Assembly: GCF_020421205.1 (NCBI RefSeq)
Contig: NZ_JAIZZH010000001.1
Span: 744,001 to 808,000 of the forward strand
Length of the DNA stretch: 64,000 nucleotides
From: Hymenobacter pini
Lineage (GTDB): Bacteria; Bacteroidota; Bacteroidia; Cytophagales; Hymenobacteraceae
Direction of reading: 5' to 3'
Both the position numbers and the translations under genes were made by a program. Positions 62,458 through 64,000 of the stretch are shown here, one piece after another (the first letter of the stretch is position 1; each line of letters begins with the position of its first letter). Below the pieces are notes generated by a model. That model was not told where the DNA came from. It was given only the letters and a program-made list of their open reading frames with translations, and made no database searches.

Positions 62458-63807
62458 ATGCGAAAAATTCCCCCCTTCGTTCTGTTCCTCGCTCTGTTTG
62501 CTACTCAGGTTCTTGCCCAGAAAACTCCGAAAAAGCCGGTAACGCCTCCCGCCGATGCCAGCGTGCCCCAAGCCACCGTGGAGCGCATCATCCGTACCCT
62601 GGCTGCCGACGATATGCAGGGCCGCGCTACCGGCAAGCCCGGCAGCGTAAAAGCCGCTGAGTTTCTGGCGGCCGAATTCCAGCGTATCGGCCTGGAGGCG
62701 TTGCCCGGTTTGCAGAGTTTCATGCAGACGTTTCCGGCCTACGAAGCCCGCACGGCCGCCGCTTTCGTCACTATCAACGGCGCAAAAGTAGCCTCTGATA
62801 AAATGGTGCTAATTTCGGGTCAGCCCCACCTCAACTGGACGGAGGCCGATGAGCCAGCAGCCCGGGTGGTAACCGTGGGCCCGCAGGATAACCTGATGAA
62901 GGAAATCCGCCCGCTGCTGGACCCCAAGGAAAACACCATTGTATTCATCGACCCCGTGCAGGCAGCGGCTTTCAACCGGGTAGCCGGCTACGTGAAGCAC
63001 GGTGGCCTACGGGCCGAAAAACCCGCGCCGTTTACTACCCTGCTGATTCTGGCCCCGCCAGCCGCCACGCCCCTGAAGTTTCAGGTGGCGGCTACTACCA
63101 CCATCCGCACCGTGGAGCTGCGCAACGTGGTGGGCGTGCTGCCCGGTAAGGATGCCGGCCGCGCCTCGGAGCAGGTAGTGTTCAGTGGCCACTACGACCA
63201 CCTGGGTTTCCTGCCTGCCGTGGCCGGCGACTCCATTGCCAACGGGGCCGACGATGACGCCAGCGGCACTACCGCCGTGGTGGCTTTGGCCGAGTACTTC
63301 AAGAAGAAAAACGACAACGCCCGCCCGCTGGTGTTCGTGGCTTTCACGGCCGAAGAAATTGGTGGTTTCGGAGCGCGTTACTTCTCCAAGCAGCTCGACC
63401 CCAAGAACGTGGTGGCCATGTTCAACATCGAAATGATTGGTAAGCAGGCCAAGTTCGGCCCCAACACCGCCTTCATCACCGGCTTCGACCGGTCCGACTT
63501 CGGCAAGATGCTGCAGGATAACGCTAAAGGCACGGTGTTCCGCTTCGAGCCCGACCCGTACCCCGAGCAAAACCTGTTCTACCGCTCCGACAACGCCACC
63601 CTGGCCCGCCTGGGCGTACCGGCCCACACCATCAGCACCGACCAGATTCCGACCGATAAGAAGTACCACTCGGTGGACGACGAGGTGGAAAGCCTGGACC
63701 TGCCCAACATGACGGCCGTTATTACCGCCATTGGTCGGGCCGCCGGCGGCATCATCAGCGGCCAGCAGACGCCCACCCGCATTGCGCCGGAAACGGTGAA
63801 GCAGTAG
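62458..63807 (+). CDS. M28-family metallopeptidase
   Basis: A 449-residue secreted zinc peptidase with a signal peptide (PPFVLFLALFATQVLAQ). Co-catalytic zinc ligands are in order: His245 (SGHYDHLG), Asp265 (ADDDASGT), the catalytic Glu299 with Glu300 (TAEEIGGFG), Glu325 (NIEMIG), and His404 (KYHSVDDEVE). An inserted domain of about 100-200 corresponds to the PA-like insertion common in M28. At position 325 many family members have Asp; Glu also occurs. It probably trims amino acids from peptides outside the cytoplasm, perhaps alongside the M1 peptidase. Confidence 0.93.
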   Translation: MRKIPPFVLFLALFATQVLAQKTPKKPVTPPADASVPQATVERIIRTLAADDMQGRATGKPGSVKAAEFLAAEFQRIGLEALPGLQSFMQTFPAYEARTAAAFVTINGAKVASDKMVLISGQPHLNWTEADEPAARVVTVGPQDNLMKEIRPLLDPKENTIVFIDPVQAAAFNRVAGYVKHGGLRAEKPAPFTTLLILAPPAATPLKFQVAATTTIRTVELRNVVGVLPGKDAGRASEQVVFSGHYDHLGFLPAVAGDSIANGADDDASGTTAVVALAEYFKKKNDNARPLVFVAFTAEEIGGFGARYFSKQLDPKNVVAMFNIEMIGKQAKFGPNTAFITGFDRSDFGKMLQDNAKGTVFRFEPDPYPEQNLFYRSDNATLARLGVPAHTISTDQIPTDKKYHSVDDEVESLDLPNMTAVITAIGRAAGGIISGQQTPTRIAPETVKQ

Positions 63808-63836
63808 CGCGGCTCAAACGGGCCTTGGTGCTCAAA

Positions 63837-63878
63837 AACGGGGAGAAGAGTCCAGTGCACCGGACTTTTCTCCCCGTT
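63837..63878 (+). terminator. Terminator of the M28 peptidase gene
   Basis: A 17-bp stem with one G-U pair (63837-63853 with 63862-63878, loop of 8). The T-run is inside the right arm and shared with the next promoter. Confidence 0.7.
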
Positions 63879-63885
63879 ATCTTTG
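63878..63885 (+). promoter_or_regulatory. Candidate -7 element of the topoisomerase gene
   Basis: TATCTTTG matches the consensus TAnnTTTG. It begins on the last base of the preceding terminator and lies 49 bases before the GTG start. No TTG is seen at the usual upstream spacing. Confidence 0.5.
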
Positions 63886-63934
63886 TTGATTCCCTGCTGG
63901 CCCCGGCCAGTGTATTTCAACCAATCCGCTACGA

Positions 63935-64000
63935 GTGAAAGTTTGCATTGCCGAAAAGCCCAGCGTGGCCCGCGAAATTGCCCAGGTGCTGGGGGCCAAC
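63935..64000 (+). CDS. topB: DNA topoisomerase III, N-terminal part (cut by window edge)
   Basis: Twenty-two codons from a GTG at 63935 read MKVCIAEKPSVAREIAQVLG. VxIAEKPSVAREIA is the characteristic N-terminus of TopB-type type IA topoisomerases, the first strand of the TOPRIM domain. No ATG is in frame, so the GTG start is likely. The remainder lies outside the window. TopB separates linked DNA molecules during replication and recombination. Confidence 0.85.
   Translation, partial: MKVCIAEKPSVAREIAQVLGAN

Overview
The window looks like a chromosomal segment of a high-GC Bacteroidota bacterium, most probably Hymenobacter or a close relative (inference). The signs are SusC/SusD/SusE proteins, several secreted proteins ending in type IX secretion (T9SS, Por) sorting domains, promoters of the Bacteroidota form TTG-N19-21-TAnnTTTG, little use of Shine-Dalgarno sequences, and many lipoproteins with relaxed lipoboxes. 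I saw no tRNA, rRNA, CRISPR array, transposase or phage module.

1-20.7 kb: the start of a lipoprotein gene, a LuxE-like acyl-protein synthetase, a copper P-type ATPase, a DUF421 membrane protein, an NtrC-type regulator without a DNA-binding domain, a large secreted clan GH-A glycosidase, RNase P RNA (rnpB), a TPR histidine kinase tail-to-tail with a NarL-type regulator, a glycine-rich surface protein with a Peptidase_S74 chaperone overlapping a T9SS protein gene, an M1 aminopeptidase, a DUF2027/Smr protein and a DUF2279 protein.

20.7-34.3 kb: a glucan-utilisation region. It holds a secreted GH13 amylase with a T9SS tail, a BadF/GlcNAc-kinase-like sugar kinase, a T9SS protein, a susC-susD-susE operon, a roughly 0.95 kb gene-free region, and a secreted esterase with a carbohydrate-binding-like N-terminus. 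These would together bind, cut and import alpha-glucans and phosphorylate sugars.

34.3-42.5 kb: a complete trp operon, trpL-trpE-trpG-trpD-trpC-trpF-trpB-trpA, ending with a DAHP synthase gene. It begins with a consensus promoter and a leader peptide with three consecutive Trp codons. Mutually exclusive hairpins and an attenuator terminator follow, so classical ribosome-mediated attenuation is well supported by the sequence.

42.5-50 kb: a membrane-anchored AraC-type regulator, a small membrane protein, an aromatic amino acid hydroxylase whose mRNA leader also carries a terminator and a possible anti-terminator, a lipoprotein, a LytTR regulator overlapping tail-to-tail with a TPR histidine kinase, and an Mpo1-like protein.

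50-64 kb: a secreted dienelactone hydrolase, an ABC1/UbiB kinase with a TetR regulator, a TIG-domain T9SS protein, an SDR protein lacking the catalytic Tyr, a RhuM-Fic/Doc fusion, pyruvate carboxylase, a periplasmic hypothetical protein, a META-domain lipoprotein, an M28 peptidase and the start of a DNA topoisomerase III gene.

The most notable points are the two leader attenuators (trp and the hydroxylase), the hydroxylase's Gln in place of the usual Glu iron ligand, the regulator lacking HTH with an altered GAFTGA loop, the Tyr-less SDR and the RhuM-Fic fusion.
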